A stretch of 64,000 bases of DNA, taken from Rahnella aquatilis CIP 78.65 = ATCC 33071 (GTDB lineage Bacteria; Pseudomonadota; Gammaproteobacteria; Enterobacterales; Enterobacteriaceae). The stretch lies in the NCBI RefSeq assembly GCF_000241955.1, contig NC_016818.1, forward strand, positions 1-64,000. The letters are read 5' to 3'. The translations under genes and the position numbers were made by a program. Of this stretch, positions 48,446 to 59,874 are shown piece by piece. The notes beneath the pieces were generated by a model. The model was not told the DNA's origin. It made no database searches and saw nothing but the letters and a program-made list of their open reading frames with translations. The first letter of the stretch is position 1. Every line of letters starts with the position of its first letter.

Positions 48446-50392
48446 TCAGAACGTTTCCCAGTTATCCTGACTGGTTTTGCCTTGAACCGGCAGTGGCAGG
48501 GCCGGACGGCGCAGCGCGGCGGATGCCGGTGCGGCCAGCATGTCGCCGTTATCGGCCAGGCGGAAGACCGAGACTGCCTGCGTCAGCGTCGCGGCCTGAT
48601 CTTCCAGAGAATCGGCAGCGGCAGAAGATTGCTCCACCAGCGCGGCGTTCTGTTGTGTCGTGCTGTCCATTTCGACAATCGCCTGTGAAATCTGGCTGAT
48701 GCCACGGCTTTGCTCGTCAGAAGCAGAGGCGATTTCACCCATAATATCGCGCACATGCGAGACAGATTTGACGATGTCCTGCATGGTGCGGCCGGTATTT
48801 TCTACCAGCTTCGCGCCGGTATTCACCCGCTCAACGGATTCGGCAATCAGTCCTTCAATCTCTTTCGCTGCCTGCGCACTGCGCTGTGCCAGTATGCGGA
48901 CTTCCGAGGCGACGACCGAGAATCCCCGGCCCTGTTCACCGGCTCGTGCAGCTTCAACGGCGGCGTTCAGCGCCAGAATATTGGTCTGAAATGCGATGCT
49001 GTTGATGACGGACGTAATTTCGGCAATACGTTTTGAGCTGCCGGAAATCTGTTGCATGGTATCGACCACTTCGCCGACCTGTTTACCGCCGAGCGTTGCG
49101 GTACCGGAAGCTTCGCTGGCCAGTTTGCTGGCGTGATGGGCGTTATCGGCGTTCTGTTTCACCGTCGCGCTCAGTTGTTCCATGCTGGCGGCAGTTTCTT
49201 CAACGGCCGCAGCCTGCTGTTCGGTGCGTGAGGACAGATCAGTATTCCCGGCGGCGATTTCAGCCGCCGCGTGAGAAACCTGTGAAACGCCGGAGCGGAT
49301 TTCATAAATCATGGTGCTGAGGTTCTGGCTCATCGCAGATACCGCGTTCATCAGCATACCCAGTTCATCACGACGTGTGGTCGGTTGTGCGACAGTCAGG
49401 TCGCCCCGTGCAATTGCCTCCGCCGTTTTCAGCGTATCGCGCAGCGGCTGGGCAATCTGGCGGGTGATTCGCCATGCAATGATAATCCCGGCCAGCATGA
49501 CGATCAGCGTAATGACCATCATGAGCATCTGTGCATTACTGATGTCTTTATGCGTGTTATCCAGTTCGTTTTTAAAGATTTTCGCTACCAGTGCGTTCAT
49601 CTCAGCGGCTTTTACTGACAGCAGTTGCGAGTTCTTTTGTTCATCTTCATAAGCTGGCATGTAGGCCATAACATGATCTTTATAGGTCGCCAGCGCACTC
49701 ATCAGCGGGGCGAGTGTGGCTTGCTGATCCGGCAACAGTAATGCGTTCAGTTTTTTAGCATTGGCCTGCGTATCATCAATTGACTTCAACAGTTTGGCTT
49801 CGGATTCTTTGCTGATGTTGAGTAACAGGCCGCGCACGTCATAACGCACGTTGATCAGTTTTTGAATGACTTCGGCCAGTGAAAGACGAATGGAAGGATC
49901 GGCATCTTCAACACGCAGCTGATCCTGTAAACGCTTCACAATGGCTTCAGTTTCGGAAAGATTCCAACTGGCGCGTACTGCATCTTTGCGATCGACGGCT
50001 TGTTTAAACGCGGTTTGTGCCTGCTGATATTCATGGATTTTTACCGGCACCTGATCCAGTTCGGTCTGGCCAGCCGCATCCCATTCCAGCTTGTCTTTCG
50101 ACTGCGAAATCAGTTGCGACAGCGCGTCAATATTGTCCTGATTTTGTTTGAGATACACCGGATTGTAATTGAGCTGATAAAGCGTACGGCTGAGGCGGGC
50201 ATCATTGAGTAATGCATTCATCTGATTACTGAAATCGACTTTTTCCGCACGCTGACTGATGTCATTAAATTTAATCATTCCCGCAGTGGTAATGATGGCT
50301 GCGATCAAAAGCACCAGGCCGAAACCCAGACCCAGTTTGGTGCCGACCTTAAGATTGTTCATCCACTGCGAAAGACCCGATCCGTTACTCAT
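48446..50392 (-). CDS. Methyl-accepting chemotaxis protein
   Basis: Transmembrane chemoreceptor, 648 residues from the second ATG (GGAG at a proper seven-base distance; the first ATG is too close to it). TM1 is LGLGFGLVLLIAAIITTAGM. The periplasmic sensor is about 265 residues, all helical and longer than Tar/Tsr, which suits a helical bimodular (HBM) domain. TM2 lies near 290-312, followed by HAMP and a signalling domain with the hairpin tip FQTNILALNAAVEAARAGEQ. It ends NWETF, the CheR/CheB tether, so it should be a high-abundance receptor that is methylated directly. The ligand is unknown; organic acids bind known HBM domains. Confidence 0.93.
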   Translation of the reverse strand: MSNGSGLSQWMNNLKVGTKLGLGFGLVLLIAAIITTAGMIKFNDISQRAEKVDFSNQMNALLNDARLSRTLYQLNYNPVYLKQNQDNIDALSQLISQSKDKLEWDAAGQTELDQVPVKIHEYQQAQTAFKQAVDRKDAVRASWNLSETEAIVKRLQDQLRVEDADPSIRLSLAEVIQKLINVRYDVRGLLLNISKESEAKLLKSIDDTQANAKKLNALLLPDQQATLAPLMSALATYKDHVMAYMPAYEDEQKNSQLLSVKAAEMNALVAKIFKNELDNTHKDISNAQMLMMVITLIVMLAGIIIAWRITRQIAQPLRDTLKTAEAIARGDLTVAQPTTRRDELGMLMNAVSAMSQNLSTMIYEIRSGVSQVSHAAAEIAAGNTDLSSRTEQQAAAVEETAASMEQLSATVKQNADNAHHASKLASEASGTATLGGKQVGEVVDTMQQISGSSKRIAEITSVINSIAFQTNILALNAAVEAARAGEQGRGFSVVASEVRILAQRSAQAAKEIEGLIAESVERVNTGAKLVENTGRTMQDIVKSVSHVRDIMGEIASASDEQSRGISQISQAIVEMDSTTQQNAALVEQSSAAADSLEDQAATLTQAVSVFRLADNGDMLAAPASAALRRPALPLPVQGKTSQDNWETF

Positions 50393-50593
50393 AATCATTC
50401 TCCGTCAAACATCCCTTTTAAATAGACATGCGGTTTTGTGACGCCTTTGTGAACGATCTATCGGTAGGGTGTTTCATAAACTTTATAGGATCTGCGGCGT
50501 ATTTTTGATTAATGCGAGCGGGGTCTAAAAAAGGTGGGAAACAGAAGAATAACTCGCTGTAAAACAGTGATCAGGCATACGAATTCAGGACAT

Positions 50594-50618
50594 AAAAAAG
50601 GCGGGTCGCAGACCCGCC
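50594..50618 (-). terminator. Terminator of sodA
   Basis: On the minus strand GGCGGGTC pairs with GACCCGCC and is followed by six T residues, 46 bases after the sodA stop. Confidence 0.9.
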
Positions 50619-50663
50619 GTTGGCTAAAACATCATCGTGCCCGCGAAGGGCGGCAGGGCGAAA

Positions 50664-51284
50664 TTACTTCGCTTCAGCCAGACGTTTTGCTGCTTCGTCC
50701 CAGTTTACAACGGCCCAGAAGGCTTTGATGTAGTCAGGACGTTTGTTCTGATATTTCAGGTAGTAAGCGTGTTCCCACACGTCCAGACCCAGCAGCGGGT
50801 AACCGGAAGCGCCGGAAATGGCTTCGCCCATCAGCGGGCTGTCCTGGTTAGCCGTAGACACGACAGCCAGTTTGCCATCTTTCAGTACCAGCCATGCCCA
50901 GCCTGAACCGAAACGGGTTGCCGCTGCTTTCTCGAAAGCTTCTTTGAACGCGTCAACGCTGCCGAAATCGCGTTCGATGGCAGATTTCAGTTCGCCCTGC
51001 AGGGTGGTGCCGGTTTTCAGGCCTTTCCAGAACAGGCTGTGGTTAGCGTGGCCGCCTGCGTTGTTACGCAGCACAACTTTTTTGTCTGCAGGAACCTGAT
51101 CCAGTTTGGTGATCAGTTCTTCAACCGGCAGTGCAGCCAGTTCAGGCAGGCTTTCCAGCGCAGCGTTAGCATTGTTAACGTAGGTCTGGTGATGTTTAGT
51201 GTGATGGATTTCCATCGTTTCTTTGTCGAAATGCGGTTCGAGTGCGTCGTATGCGTAAGGCAGTGATGGCAGTGAATAACTCAT
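50664..51284 (-). CDS. sodA: Superoxide dismutase [Mn]
   Basis: Cytosolic manganese superoxide dismutase, 206 residues, nearly identical to E. coli SodA. The start [20 protein letters not shown] is chosen because GGAG lies nine bases before it; a Met two codons earlier is possible. The metal ligands are H in EIHHTKHH (H27), H in [10 protein letters not shown] (H82), and D and H in [10 protein letters not shown] (D168, H172). A Fur-like box upstream fits iron control as in E. coli. Confidence 0.98.
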   Translation of the reverse strand: MSYSLPSLPYAYDALEPHFDKETMEIHHTKHHQTYVNNANAALESLPELAALPVEELITKLDQVPADKKVVLRNNAGGHANHSLFWKGLKTGTTLQGELKSAIERDFGSVDAFKEAFEKAAATRFGSGWAWLVLKDGKLAVVSTANQDSPLMGEAISGASGYPLLGLDVWEHAYYLKYQNKRPDYIKAFWAVVNWDEAAKRLAEAK

Positions 51285-51360
51285 GTTCATCGTCTCCATA
51301 GTGTAGGGCGGCACCGTCATTGTGAGCACCGCGTAATCAGTCGGATCATTATAGTTAATT

Positions 51361-51384
51361 AAATGATATTGAAAATGATTATCT
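51361..51384 (-). promoter_or_regulatory. Fur box upstream of sodA
   Basis: On the minus strand AGATAATCATTTTCAATATC followed by ATTT resembles the Fur consensus GATAATGATAATCATTATC, about 80 bases before the sodA start. E. coli sodA is Fur-repressed from an equivalent place. Confidence 0.75.
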
Positions 51385-51448
51385 ATGCTCCACACTTTGT
51401 GCGGGTACGCGTAAGCGCCTGTTATATGGGGCTTAGAACAATAAAGAA

Positions 51449-51477
51449 TAAGGGCAAGAAAAGAATTCTTGCCCTTA
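51449..51477 (-). terminator. Terminator of the chitinase-like gene
   Basis: TAAGGGCAAGAA (51449-51460) and TTCTTGCCCTTA (51466-51477) form a perfect 12-base-pair stem. The minus-strand sequence after it is T-rich (TTCTTTATTG). Confidence 0.82.
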
Positions 51478-51524
51478 AGGTCGGTCAGAGAAAGCCGAGA
51501 CGGAAAATAATGACATCGGTTACT

Positions 51525-53066
51525 TTAGTGCAGGTTTGACAGGAAACGATTCGAAAATTCATAGGGTTGAGTTTGTTCAGGATCACCTGATGCTGTGGGG
51601 GTTTCCATACCCACATCGCCCGGGAAGTCACGATTAAGTGCCCAGATTGCCAGTGTATGCATACCGCGTTCTTTGACGTAATTTGACACTAAATCGGTGT
51701 CGGCGAAGGTGAAAATCCCCATTCCTGTTCCGCCCCCATTTTGTCCAATCTCTTCAACCATCACGATCATGGCATAGATTTGAGCCGGTGTTTTATCCTT
51801 ATAAACGGCGGCGAGCTGCTCATAGACTTTTTCAGCGACATCAATTGAGGCCTGGCCCACATTGCTTCGGGCAAAACACATGGTCATGATTTGAACATCA
51901 AGAACCACGTTTAAACTTTTGGCCAGTTCAACCATTGCCAGTGCTTCCGGCCTTAAGCCCTGATCATTGATTTGCATGGTGAGGCTGAATTTTACGTCAG
52001 GGTTTGATGCCTGCACTCTGGCAGCGGCGGTCAGCGCAACCGTACTGTTATATTTCGTCCCGCCTTCAAAATTCAAATCGATATGGTTTGAATGGAAATC
52101 ACTTAATACTTTTTGGTACATGCCCACCAGCGTATCTACGCTCACATGATAAGACGGGTCGATGCCTTTTGCGCCGCCGAAGGCAATGACGGCCTGGGTA
52201 TTAGACGTATTGATCATGTCAGTCAGGGGCTTTGCATAATCATAATCGAAATTATCATTTACCCACACCAGTCCGCCTTTAGTGACGCTATAAGCTAAGA
52301 AGGCTAAGTAAAGTTTATCGACATTATGATCTACTGCCCATTGGGTATATTGGGTGTTGACACTTATTTCAGGATACCAGGTAGCATTAATAGATACATC
52401 AAGATAAGCAGCGTATCCGGCGCTGGCGTCTGTCCCCTGAATAGTTGTAACACTGACAACTGAGGTAAATGGCGATTCATTTCCCTGAGCATCACGTGCT
52501 TTTATCTGAATCGAGTAATTCGTTTCAGATGACAGATTTTTTAACGTGATATTTGTTGTCTTCGTTGCAGTCGTTAATGCAAAAGAAACATCTGTTGCGG
52601 TTGGATAATAATAAACAACATAATCATCAACGCCGACATTATCGGTTGCCGCATTCCAGCTTAATGAAACCGTAGAGGCAGTGACAGAAGAGACAACCGG
52701 TTTGCCCGGAGCAGTAGGTGCCTGAGTGTCTGCTGCTGCGGGGGAAACTGCCTCGCCATTAACCCAGTACATCACGGGAAGATCACCCGGCGCATTCATT
52801 TCCAATATTGAAACACCGACAGCAAACTCAACCGTTTCACCGATATCTACCGGCAGGACTTCTTGCAGAAGACTGCCTTCCAGATAAACATCATTCTGTA
52901 CAAAGGTATACGCAATATAAGGTGCACAAGCCTGATTTTTTGCTAATTGTACTTTAACATCAGGGAGGAGAAGTGATGCCGAAGAATTATTAGTTAAATT
53001 GAAATAAAGATGCCAGTACCAGTCATTATATCTTACCCATTTCGCCGTAATATTATAGTTGCTCAT
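51525..53066 (-). CDS. GH18-type chitinase-like protein with CBM and FnIII domains
   Basis: Three-part protein of 513 residues. An N-terminal beta-rich domain (about 1-105, with YNDWYWHLYFNLTNN) resembles chitin-associated carbohydrate-binding modules. A fibronectin type III domain follows (about 118-210, PGKPVVSSVTASTVSLSWNA), then a GH18-like barrel. The barrel motif reads HIDLNFEGG (D330, N332, E334), so the catalytic Glu is kept but two of the Asp positions of the DxxDxDxE motif are Asn or absent. No Sec or Tat signal is seen at MSNYNITAKWVRY. It may be a chitinase released by another route, or a binding protein. AAAGGAA precedes the start. Confidence 0.85.
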   Translation of the reverse strand: MSNYNITAKWVRYNDWYWHLYFNLTNNSSASLLLPDVKVQLAKNQACAPYIAYTFVQNDVYLEGSLLQEVLPVDIGETVEFAVGVSILEMNAPGDLPVMYWVNGEAVSPAAADTQAPTAPGKPVVSSVTASTVSLSWNAATDNVGVDDYVVYYYPTATDVSFALTTATKTTNITLKNLSSETNYSIQIKARDAQGNESPFTSVVSVTTIQGTDASAGYAAYLDVSINATWYPEISVNTQYTQWAVDHNVDKLYLAFLAYSVTKGGLVWVNDNFDYDYAKPLTDMINTSNTQAVIAFGGAKGIDPSYHVSVDTLVGMYQKVLSDFHSNHIDLNFEGGTKYNSTVALTAAARVQASNPDVKFSLTMQINDQGLRPEALAMVELAKSLNVVLDVQIMTMCFARSNVGQASIDVAEKVYEQLAAVYKDKTPAQIYAMIVMVEEIGQNGGGTGMGIFTFADTDLVSNYVKERGMHTLAIWALNRDFPGDVGMETPTASGDPEQTQPYEFSNRFLSNLH

Positions 53067-53229
53067 GATTATTTCCTTTATTAATAAAATCTGAGAATAT
53101 ATTTCGATTGACGATGATTACTATAATAGGTGGCGTAAAAGGAACTATAATCATATCTACAGTAATAGTTTAAATGAGATAAATGAGGCTATAACCCGGC
53201 GATTGTGAGAGAAAATGATAGTTCTCTTG

Positions 53230-53262
53230 TCAGGTTTATAAATTTATTCTTTATAAACCTGA
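53230..53262 (-). terminator. Hairpin after fdhD
   Basis: TCAGGTTTATAA (53230-53241) pairs with TTATAAACCTGA (53251-53262), just past the fdhD stop. It is an AT-rich stem with a weak T tract on the minus strand. Confidence 0.7.
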
Positions 53263-53268
53263 TAATTT

Positions 53269-54111
53269 TCACCTCAGTCTTTGCGGATGCGTATACACCG
53301 TTGCCCGGCCCGGTTTGCTGAAACCGACCAGCGTCAGGTTACATTTTTCGGCCACGTCTACCGCGAGTGTGGTGGCGGCGGAGACGGCGAACAGAATTTC
53401 GATGCCGCACATCGCGGCTTTCTGCACCATTTCATAGCTGGCGCGGCTGGATACCAGCGCGGCACCGTTCTGCCAGTCGCGTTGTTTTGCACGCATACCG
53501 AGCATTTTATCCAGCGCCACGTGACGGCCCACGTCTTCACAACCGCCTGTCAGTTCACCTTGCGGCGTGATCCACGCGGCGGCGTGCGTGCAGCCGGTGA
53601 GCTGGCCGATTTCCTGCACGGATTTTAGCTGGTGCAGTGCGTTATCCAGATTCGCCAGCTCAAACGTTTGGGTAAACGGCAGCGGTGCGAGCGGGCGGAA
53701 TAAATCGCCTAACTGTTCAATGCCGCAAACGCCGCACCCGGTGCGACCTGCCATGGCCCGGCGGCGTTCTTTCAGCCCGGCGAAACGGCGACTCGACAGC
53801 TCAATGTTAACTTCAATACCGTGACAGTTAGGTGTCACTTCCATCCCGTAAATATCACTGACCGATTCAATAATCCCTTCTGACAGCGAAAAGCCCAGCG
53901 CAAAGGCTTGCAGATCTTTTGGCGACGCCATCATCACCACATGCGAAATCCCGTTATAGACCAGCGCGACGGGCACTTCCTGAGCAATCCAGTCATCTTG
54001 CGGCTCATTGAGATGCGCGCGCTGCATCACCGGTTTTTGGCTCGCTCCGATGATCTGAGTCACTTTTTTGTCATCTTTTTCGCCCAGTTCGTTTACTTGA
54101 TGGACATCCAT
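53269..54111 (-). CDS. fdhD: Formate dehydrogenase sulfurtransferase FdhD
   Basis: Delivers sulfur from IscS to the molybdenum/bis-MGD cofactor so that formate dehydrogenases become active. The chosen start is ATG 54111 ([20 protein letters not shown]), giving 280 residues; a longer frame would read into the divergent promoter. The paired cysteines are in [13 protein letters not shown], and the conserved [16 protein letters not shown] and [12 protein letters not shown] motifs are present. It is divergent from fdoG, so chaperone and enzyme may share control. Confidence 0.95.
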   Translation of the reverse strand: MDVHQVNELGEKDDKKVTQIIGASQKPVMQRAHLNEPQDDWIAQEVPVALVYNGISHVVMMASPKDLQAFALGFSLSEGIIESVSDIYGMEVTPNCHGIEVNIELSSRRFAGLKERRRAMAGRTGCGVCGIEQLGDLFRPLAPLPFTQTFELANLDNALHQLKSVQEIGQLTGCTHAAAWITPQGELTGGCEDVGRHVALDKMLGMRAKQRDWQNGAALVSSRASYEMVQKAAMCGIEILFAVSAATTLAVDVAEKCNLTLVGFSKPGRATVYTHPQRLR

Positions 54112-54256
54112 TGGCAATAACCTTATAAACATTCCGGCTACATAAGCCGTACAAAAACTATGGGTACTTAACTTTAATTTTAACGCTTTCGCATCAGTTG
54201 CGGAAAGCGCCAATTTAAAAAGCAATGTGTTAACAGATGATGGGAAGGAGTCTTTC

Positions 54257-57200
54257 ATGCAAGTCAGCAGAAGACAATTATTCAAAATATGTGCTGGCGG
54301 TATGGCCGGCACAACAGCGGCATTATTAGGATTCACTCCGACCATGGCGCTGGCGGAAACCCGCCAATACAAACTGCTTCGCTCCCGTGAAACCCGCAAC
54401 AACTGTACTTACTGTTCCGTAGGTTGCGGCATGCTGATTTACAGCCAGGGCGACGGCGCGAAAAACGTCACTGAAAATATCTTCCACGTAGAGGGTGACG
54501 CCGATCATCCGGTCAGTCGTGGCTCGTTGTGCCCGAAAGGCGCAGGCGTGCTGGATTATATTCACAGCGAAGGCCGTCTGACGCATCCCGAATACCGTGC
54601 CCCCGGCACCGATAAATGGCAGCGCATCTCCTGGGACGAGGCGATTTCCCGTATCGCACGCCTGATGAAAGATGACCGCGACGCCAACTTCGTCGAGAAA
54701 AATGAAAACAACGTGACGGTCAACCGCTGGCTGACCACCGGCATGCTGTGTTCTTCTGCGGCCAGTAATGAAACCGGTCTGCTGGATCAGAAATTTACCC
54801 GCGCACTGGGTATGGTGGCGATCGACTGTCAGGCCCGTTTGTGTCATGGCCCGACCGTGGCGGCACTGGCCCCGACGTTTGGTCGCGGCGCGATGACCAA
54901 CAACTGGGTCGATATCAAAAACGCCAATGTGATTTTAATTATGGGCGGAAATGCGGCAGAAGCGCATCCGGTCGGCTTCAAATGGGTGATTGAGGCTAAA
55001 ACCAAAAATAACGCCAAAGTCATCGTGGTCGACCCGCGCTTTAACCGCAGTGCTGCCGTGGCCGATATTTACGCGCCGATCCGCGCCGGTTCCGACACGG
55101 CCTTCCTGCTCGGCATGATCAACTACCTGATCATCCACAATAAAATCCAAACCGAGTACGTTCTGGAATACACCAACGCCAGCCTGCTGGTGCGTGAAGA
55201 CTATGAATTTAATGACGGATTGTTCAGCGGTTTCGATGCGGCGAAAAAATCCTACAACAAAGAAAGCTGGCACTATCAGCTCGATGAAAAAGGCTTCGCG
55301 AAACAGGATAAAACGTTGCAGGACCCGCGTTGTGTGTGGAATTTGCTGAAAGAACATGTTTCCCGTTACACGCCGGAACTGGTGGAGCGCCTGTGCGGCA
55401 CCCCGAAAGAAGATTTCCTGCTGATCAGTTCCATTCTGGCGGAAACCTGCGCGCGGGATAAAACCTCGACTATTTTGTATGCGCTGGGCTGGACACACCA
55501 TACCGGCGGCGCGCAAATCATCCGCTGTGCGGCGATGATCCAGTTACTGCTCGGCAACATCGGGATGCCGGGCGGCGGCGTGAATGCCCTGCGCGGTCAC
55601 TCTAATATTCAGGGCTATACCGACCTCGGTTTACTGTCGCTGAACCTGCCGGGCTACATGCCTTTGCCGTCTGAAAAACAGACGAATTTCACTGATTATC
55701 TGCATCAGATTACGCCCGCGCCGCTGGTGGACGGGCAGGTCAATTTCTGGAAAAACACACCGAACTTTTTCGTCAGCATGATGAAAAGCTTCTGGGGTGA
55801 ACACGCCACGGCGGAAAACGACTGGGGCTTTGACTGGCTGCCGAAATGGGACAAAAGCTACGACGTGCTGCAACAGGCCGAGCTGATGACCGAAGGCAAG
55901 CTGAACGGTTACATCGTGCAGGGCTTCAACCCGCTGGCGGCGTTCCCGGACAAAAACAAATCCTCGCGCGCGCTTTCGAAACTCAAATACATGGTGGTGA
56001 TCGACCCGCTGGTCACCGAGTCCTCGAACTTCTGGCAGAACCACGGCGCGATGAACGACGTGCAGACCGCTGATATTCAGACCGAAGTGTTCCGCCTGCC
56101 GTCTTCCTGTTTTGCGGAAGAAAATGGTTCGATTGTGAACTCCGGCCGCTGGCTGCAATGGCACTTCCAGGCGTCTGAGCCGCCGGGTGAAGCGCTGCAC
56201 GACGGCAAAATTATCGCCCGTCTGTTTATGAAGTTGCGTGAGCTGTACCAGAAAGAAGGCGGTGCCAATCCGCTGCCGGTGATGAATATGGCGTGGGATT
56301 ATCAGGATCCGCTCGACCCGCTGCCGGAAGAAATTGCCCGCGAAGCCAACGGTAAAGCCCTGGCCGACATTCATGACGAACAGGGCAATCTGCTGGCGAA
56401 AAAAGGCCAGCAACTTTCAACATTTGCCCATCTGAAAAATGACGGCAGCACCGCCAGTTTCTGCTGGATTTACACGGGAAGCTGGACCGAAGCCGGTAAC
56501 CAGATGGCGCGCCGCGATAACGCCGATCCTTCCGGTCTGGGCTGTACGTCCGGCTGGGCTTGGTGCTGGCCGCTCAACCGCCGCATTCTGTATAACCGCG
56601 CCTCCGCCGACCCGCAGGGTCAGCCGTGGGATCCGAAACGCGAAATCATCCGCTGGGATGGTGCGAAGTGGACCGGTTTTGACGTCCCGGATTACAGCGC
56701 CGCTGCGCCGGGTTCCGGCGTCGGACCGTTCATCATGCAACAGGAAGGCGTCGGGCGTTTATTCGCCACCGACAAAATGGCCGATGGCCCGTTCCCTGAG
56801 CATTACGAACCGATCGAATCGCCGATTGGCACTAATCCGCTGCATCCGGCTGTGATTTCCAATCCGGTCGCGCGCATTTTTGCCAGCGATTTGCCGAATA
56901 TGGGCACCGCTAAAGACTTCCCGTATGTGGCGACCACCTATTCGATCACTGAATTGTTCCGCCACTGGACCAAACATGCGTTGCTGAATGCCATCGCGCA
57001 GCCTGAGCAGTTTATCGAGATCGGCGAAGGTCTGGCCGCCTCGAAGGGCATTGCGCAGGGTGATGAAGTGAAAGTGTCTTCGAAGCGCGGATTCATCGTG
57101 GCAAAAGCCGTGGTGACCAAACGCATCCGGCCACTGACCATCGACGGTAAGCACGTTGATACCATTGGTATTCCGTGCCACTGGGGTTTTGAAGGCGCGA

Positions 57201-57304
57201 CGCGTAAAGGGTATTTGGCCAACACGCTGACGCCGTCAGTCGGTGACGCTAACTCGCAAACGCCGGAATTCAAGGCGTTCCTGGTTAACGTGGAAAAGGT
57301 CTAA
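54257..57304 (+). CDS. fdoG: Formate dehydrogenase-O major subunit, Cys-containing form
   Basis: Catalytic molybdenum (bis-MGD) subunit of the respiratory formate dehydrogenase FdoGHI, which oxidises formate on the periplasmic face and feeds electrons to quinone. The start is ATG 54257 after GAAGGAG, giving 1015 residues. A Tat signal [12 protein letters not shown] is followed by the [4Fe-4S] cysteines [10 protein letters not shown] and SRGSLCPKG. At residue 196, where E. coli has selenocysteine (UGA), this gene has TGT for Cys in [20 protein letters not shown]. The enzyme is therefore selenium-independent. It is first of fdoG-fdoH-fdoI-fdhE. Confidence 0.96.
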   Translation: MQVSRRQLFKICAGGMAGTTAALLGFTPTMALAETRQYKLLRSRETRNNCTYCSVGCGMLIYSQGDGAKNVTENIFHVEGDADHPVSRGSLCPKGAGVLDYIHSEGRLTHPEYRAPGTDKWQRISWDEAISRIARLMKDDRDANFVEKNENNVTVNRWLTTGMLCSSAASNETGLLDQKFTRALGMVAIDCQARLCHGPTVAALAPTFGRGAMTNNWVDIKNANVILIMGGNAAEAHPVGFKWVIEAKTKNNAKVIVVDPRFNRSAAVADIYAPIRAGSDTAFLLGMINYLIIHNKIQTEYVLEYTNASLLVREDYEFNDGLFSGFDAAKKSYNKESWHYQLDEKGFAKQDKTLQDPRCVWNLLKEHVSRYTPELVERLCGTPKEDFLLISSILAETCARDKTSTILYALGWTHHTGGAQIIRCAAMIQLLLGNIGMPGGGVNALRGHSNIQGYTDLGLLSLNLPGYMPLPSEKQTNFTDYLHQITPAPLVDGQVNFWKNTPNFFVSMMKSFWGEHATAENDWGFDWLPKWDKSYDVLQQAELMTEGKLNGYIVQGFNPLAAFPDKNKSSRALSKLKYMVVIDPLVTESSNFWQNHGAMNDVQTADIQTEVFRLPSSCFAEENGSIVNSGRWLQWHFQASEPPGEALHDGKIIARLFMKLRELYQKEGGANPLPVMNMAWDYQDPLDPLPEEIAREANGKALADIHDEQGNLLAKKGQQLSTFAHLKNDGSTASFCWIYTGSWTEAGNQMARRDNADPSGLGCTSGWAWCWPLNRRILYNRASADPQGQPWDPKREIIRWDGAKWTGFDVPDYSAAAPGSGVGPFIMQQEGVGRLFATDKMADGPFPEHYEPIESPIGTNPLHPAVISNPVARIFASDLPNMGTAKDFPYVATTYSITELFRHWTKHALLNAIAQPEQFIEIGEGLAASKGIAQGDEVKVSSKRGFIVAKAVVTKRIRPLTIDGKHVDTIGIPCHWGFEGATRKGYLANTLTPSVGDANSQTPEFKAFLVNVEKV

Positions 57305-57316
57305 CGGAGGCGAATT

Positions 57317-58228
57317 ATGGCAATGCAATCTCAGGACATACTGCGTAAGTCCGCAACCAACGGGTTCACGCCAGCGCCGCGTGCCCGTGACCATCAGCAG
57401 GAAGTGGCGAAACTTATCGACGTCACCACCTGCATCGGCTGTAAAGGCTGTCAGGTCGCCTGTTCCGAATGGAATGACCTGCGCGATGAGGTCGGTATCA
57501 ATACCGGCGTTTACGATAATCCGATGGATCTCAGCGCAAAATCCTGGACGGTGATGCGTTTCTCCGAGGTTGAAGAAAACGGCAAGCTGGAGTGGCTGAT
57601 CCGCAAAGATGGCTGTATGCACTGCGCCGATCCGGGCTGCCTGAAGGCTTGTCCGGCGGAAGGTGCGATTTTGCAATACACCAACGGCATCGTTGATTTT
57701 CAGTCGGAACATTGCATCGGTTGTGGTTACTGCATCGCCGGTTGCCCGTTCAACATTCCGCGCATCAACAAACAGGATAACCGTGCCTACAAATGCACGC
57801 TGTGCGTTGACCGTGTGAGTGTGGGTCAGGAACCGGCTTGCGTGAAAACCTGCCCGACCGGCGCGATTCATTTTGGTACCAAAACCGCGATGCAGGATTT
57901 AGCCGCAGAACGCGTCAGCGAACTTAAAGGTCGCGGTTTTGAACACGCCGGATTGTACGATCCGCAGGGCGTTGGCGGCACGCACGTCATGTACGTGCTG
58001 CATCATGCCGACAATCCTGAGCTGTATCACGGCCTGCCAAAAGATCCGGCCATCAGCGCCGCAGTCACTTTGTGGAAAGGTGTCTGGAAACCGCTGGCTG
58101 CGGTCGGCTTTGCCGTCACCTTCGCCGCGGCGGCATTCCACTTCCTCGGCGTGGGCCCGAATTACGTCAAAGAGGAAGAGCATGCAGAAGAGGAAGGAAA
58201 ACATGACGATGAGGAGAAACGGCCATGA
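57317..58228 (+). CDS. fdoH: Formate dehydrogenase-O iron-sulfur subunit
   Basis: Electron-transfer beta subunit with four [4Fe-4S] clusters, 303 residues. Cysteine sets are visible in [44 protein letters not shown] and CTLCVDR...[10 protein letters not shown] single C-terminal membrane helix ([20 protein letters not shown]) anchors it, followed by a Glu/Lys-rich tail. CGGAGG precedes the start. It overlaps fdoI by four bases. Confidence 0.97.
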   Translation: MAMQSQDILRKSATNGFTPAPRARDHQQEVAKLIDVTTCIGCKGCQVACSEWNDLRDEVGINTGVYDNPMDLSAKSWTVMRFSEVEENGKLEWLIRKDGCMHCADPGCLKACPAEGAILQYTNGIVDFQSEHCIGCGYCIAGCPFNIPRINKQDNRAYKCTLCVDRVSVGQEPACVKTCPTGAIHFGTKTAMQDLAAERVSELKGRGFEHAGLYDPQGVGGTHVMYVLHHADNPELYHGLPKDPAISAAVTLWKGVWKPLAAVGFAVTFAAAAFHFLGVGPNYVKEEEHAEEEGKHDDEEKRP

Positions 58229-58878
58229 AAAAAGAGAAGTTAATCCAGCGCTATAACCTGGCAGAACGCCTCAATCACTGGATTGTTGCCTTTTGCTTTG
58301 TGACGCTGGCGCTCAGCGGCATCGGCTTCTTTTTCCCGTCCTTTAACTGGCTGATGAACGTGTACGGCACGCCGCAACTGGCACGCATTCTGCACCCGTT
58401 CTTTGGCGTGGTGATGTTTGTTTCTTTCCTCGGCATGTTCTTCCGCTACTGGAAGCACAACCTGCCGGAAAAAGACGACATCGTGTGGGCGAAAAATATC
58501 GGCAAGGTGCTGACCAACCATGAAGTTGGCGACACCGGACGCTACAACTTCGGCCAGAAATGCGTGTTCTGGGCGGCGATCAGTTGTCTTGTGCTGCTGA
58601 TGGCCAGCGGCGTCATGATCTGGCGTCCGTGGTTTGCAGATTACTTCCCTATCCCGCTGATCCGTCTGGCGCTGCTGGTGCATTCGCTGGCCGGAATCGG
58701 GCTGATTCTGGTGATCATCATGCATGTCTACGCCGCGACCTGGGCGAAAGGGTCGATCGCGGCGATGACCGGTGGCAAAGTGCCCGCGTCATGGGCGAAG
58801 TATCACCATCCACGCTGGTACCGTCAGGTGCGTGAGGAAGAACAGAAAAAAGAACAAGACGAGAGGAAAGCCGGATGA
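58225..58878 (+). CDS. fdoI: Formate dehydrogenase-O cytochrome b556 subunit
   Basis: Integral membrane gamma subunit holding two b hemes and the quinone site, 217 residues with four helices. Heme-ligand histidines are in [36 protein letters not shown] and [14 protein letters not shown]. It starts within fdoH (four-base overlap) and its end overlaps fdhE by four bases, so all are translationally coupled. Confidence 0.97.
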   Translation: MKKEKLIQRYNLAERLNHWIVAFCFVTLALSGIGFFFPSFNWLMNVYGTPQLARILHPFFGVVMFVSFLGMFFRYWKHNLPEKDDIVWAKNIGKVLTNHEVGDTGRYNFGQKCVFWAAISCLVLLMASGVMIWRPWFADYFPIPLIRLALLVHSLAGIGLILVIIMHVYAATWAKGSIAAMTGGKVPASWAKYHHPRWYRQVREEEQKKEQDERKAG

Positions 58879-59789
58879 GCATCCAGATTGTTTCACAGGA
58901 TGAACTGGCAGACGGTAAAACCACGGCGGGGAATATCCCGCCGGTACTGTTCGCCAACCTGAAAACGCTGTATCAGCGCCGCGCGGACCGCCTGCGTGCG
59001 CTGGCAGAAGACAGCCCGCTCGACGGATATCTGAATTTTGCTGCGGCGATTTGCGACGCCCAGCAGCGCGTGCTGAAAGAATTCCCGCTCAGTATCGACC
59101 TGAGTCAGGAATTAGAGAAAGCCGCCGGTAAACCGCCGCTCGATTGCCGTCTGTTTCCGCGAACGCCACACTGGCTGACCTTGCTGGATGCGCTGATCCT
59201 GGTGCTGAAACACGGGGCGTCAGAACCGGTGCCTGGCGTACTTGAGCGCCTTGAACAATCCCCGAGCCTGCAACGGGAAATGATGGCGACGCAGTTGCTG
59301 AATCAGGATTTCAAACACGTTCCCGCTGACAAAGCGCCGTTTATCTGGGCGGCATTGTCGTTGTACTGGGCGCAGATGGCGGCGCAGTTGCGGGGTGTCG
59401 GGCGGGCGGATTATGGCGAAAATCGCCAGTTCTGTCCGGTGTGCGGCAGCGTGCCGGTTTCAGCGGTGGTCGCGTTTGGCGCTCACAGCGGCCTGCGTTA
59501 TCTGCACTGCAATCTGTGTGAAAGCGAATGGCATGTGGTGCGCGCGAAATGCAGTAACTGTGATGAAATGGAACATGTCAATCTCTGGTCCATCGACGAT
59601 GAGCAGGCGACGGTGAAAGCCGAAGCCTGTGACGATTGCGGTGCTTATCTGAAAGTGATTTATCAGGATAAAGACCCGCAGGCTGACGCAGTGGCGGACG
59701 ATCTTGCCACGCTGTTACTCGATGACCGGATGGAAGACAAAGGCTTTTCCGGCAGCGGCATCAACCCGTTCCTGTTTCCCGCTGAGTAA
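58875..59789 (+). CDS. fdhE: Formate dehydrogenase accessory protein FdhE
   Basis: Cytosolic rubredoxin-like assembly factor for respiratory formate dehydrogenases, 304 residues. The C-terminal half has the paired zinc/iron-binding CxxC motifs [25 protein letters not shown] and CDDCGAYL, as in E. coli FdhE. It follows fdoI with a four-base overlap. In relatives, selA and selB commonly lie just downstream; here yibF follows after 85 bases. Confidence 0.95.
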   Translation: MSIQIVSQDELADGKTTAGNIPPVLFANLKTLYQRRADRLRALAEDSPLDGYLNFAAAICDAQQRVLKEFPLSIDLSQELEKAAGKPPLDCRLFPRTPHWLTLLDALILVLKHGASEPVPGVLERLEQSPSLQREMMATQLLNQDFKHVPADKAPFIWAALSLYWAQMAAQLRGVGRADYGENRQFCPVCGSVPVSAVVAFGAHSGLRYLHCNLCESEWHVVRAKCSNCDEMEHVNLWSIDDEQATVKAEACDDCGAYLKVIYQDKDPQADAVADDLATLLLDDRMEDKGFSGSGINPFLFPAE

Positions 59790-59874
59790 CCGGTAAATCT
59801 GGCAGCCGTGACTGGTAAACCCCGGCATGGCTGCTAGCTTTAAAAGAGGTTCCGGCGAAAGCGAGGAGGGTCTG

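Noticed and set aside
54842..54844. Selenocysteine (UGA) codon in fdoG
   Set aside because: The codon is TGT (Cys) and the frame is open throughout, so no recoding is needed.
55631..56413. 260-codon antisense open frame inside fdoG
   Set aside because: Shadow of fdoG; no ribosome-binding site or recognisable domain.
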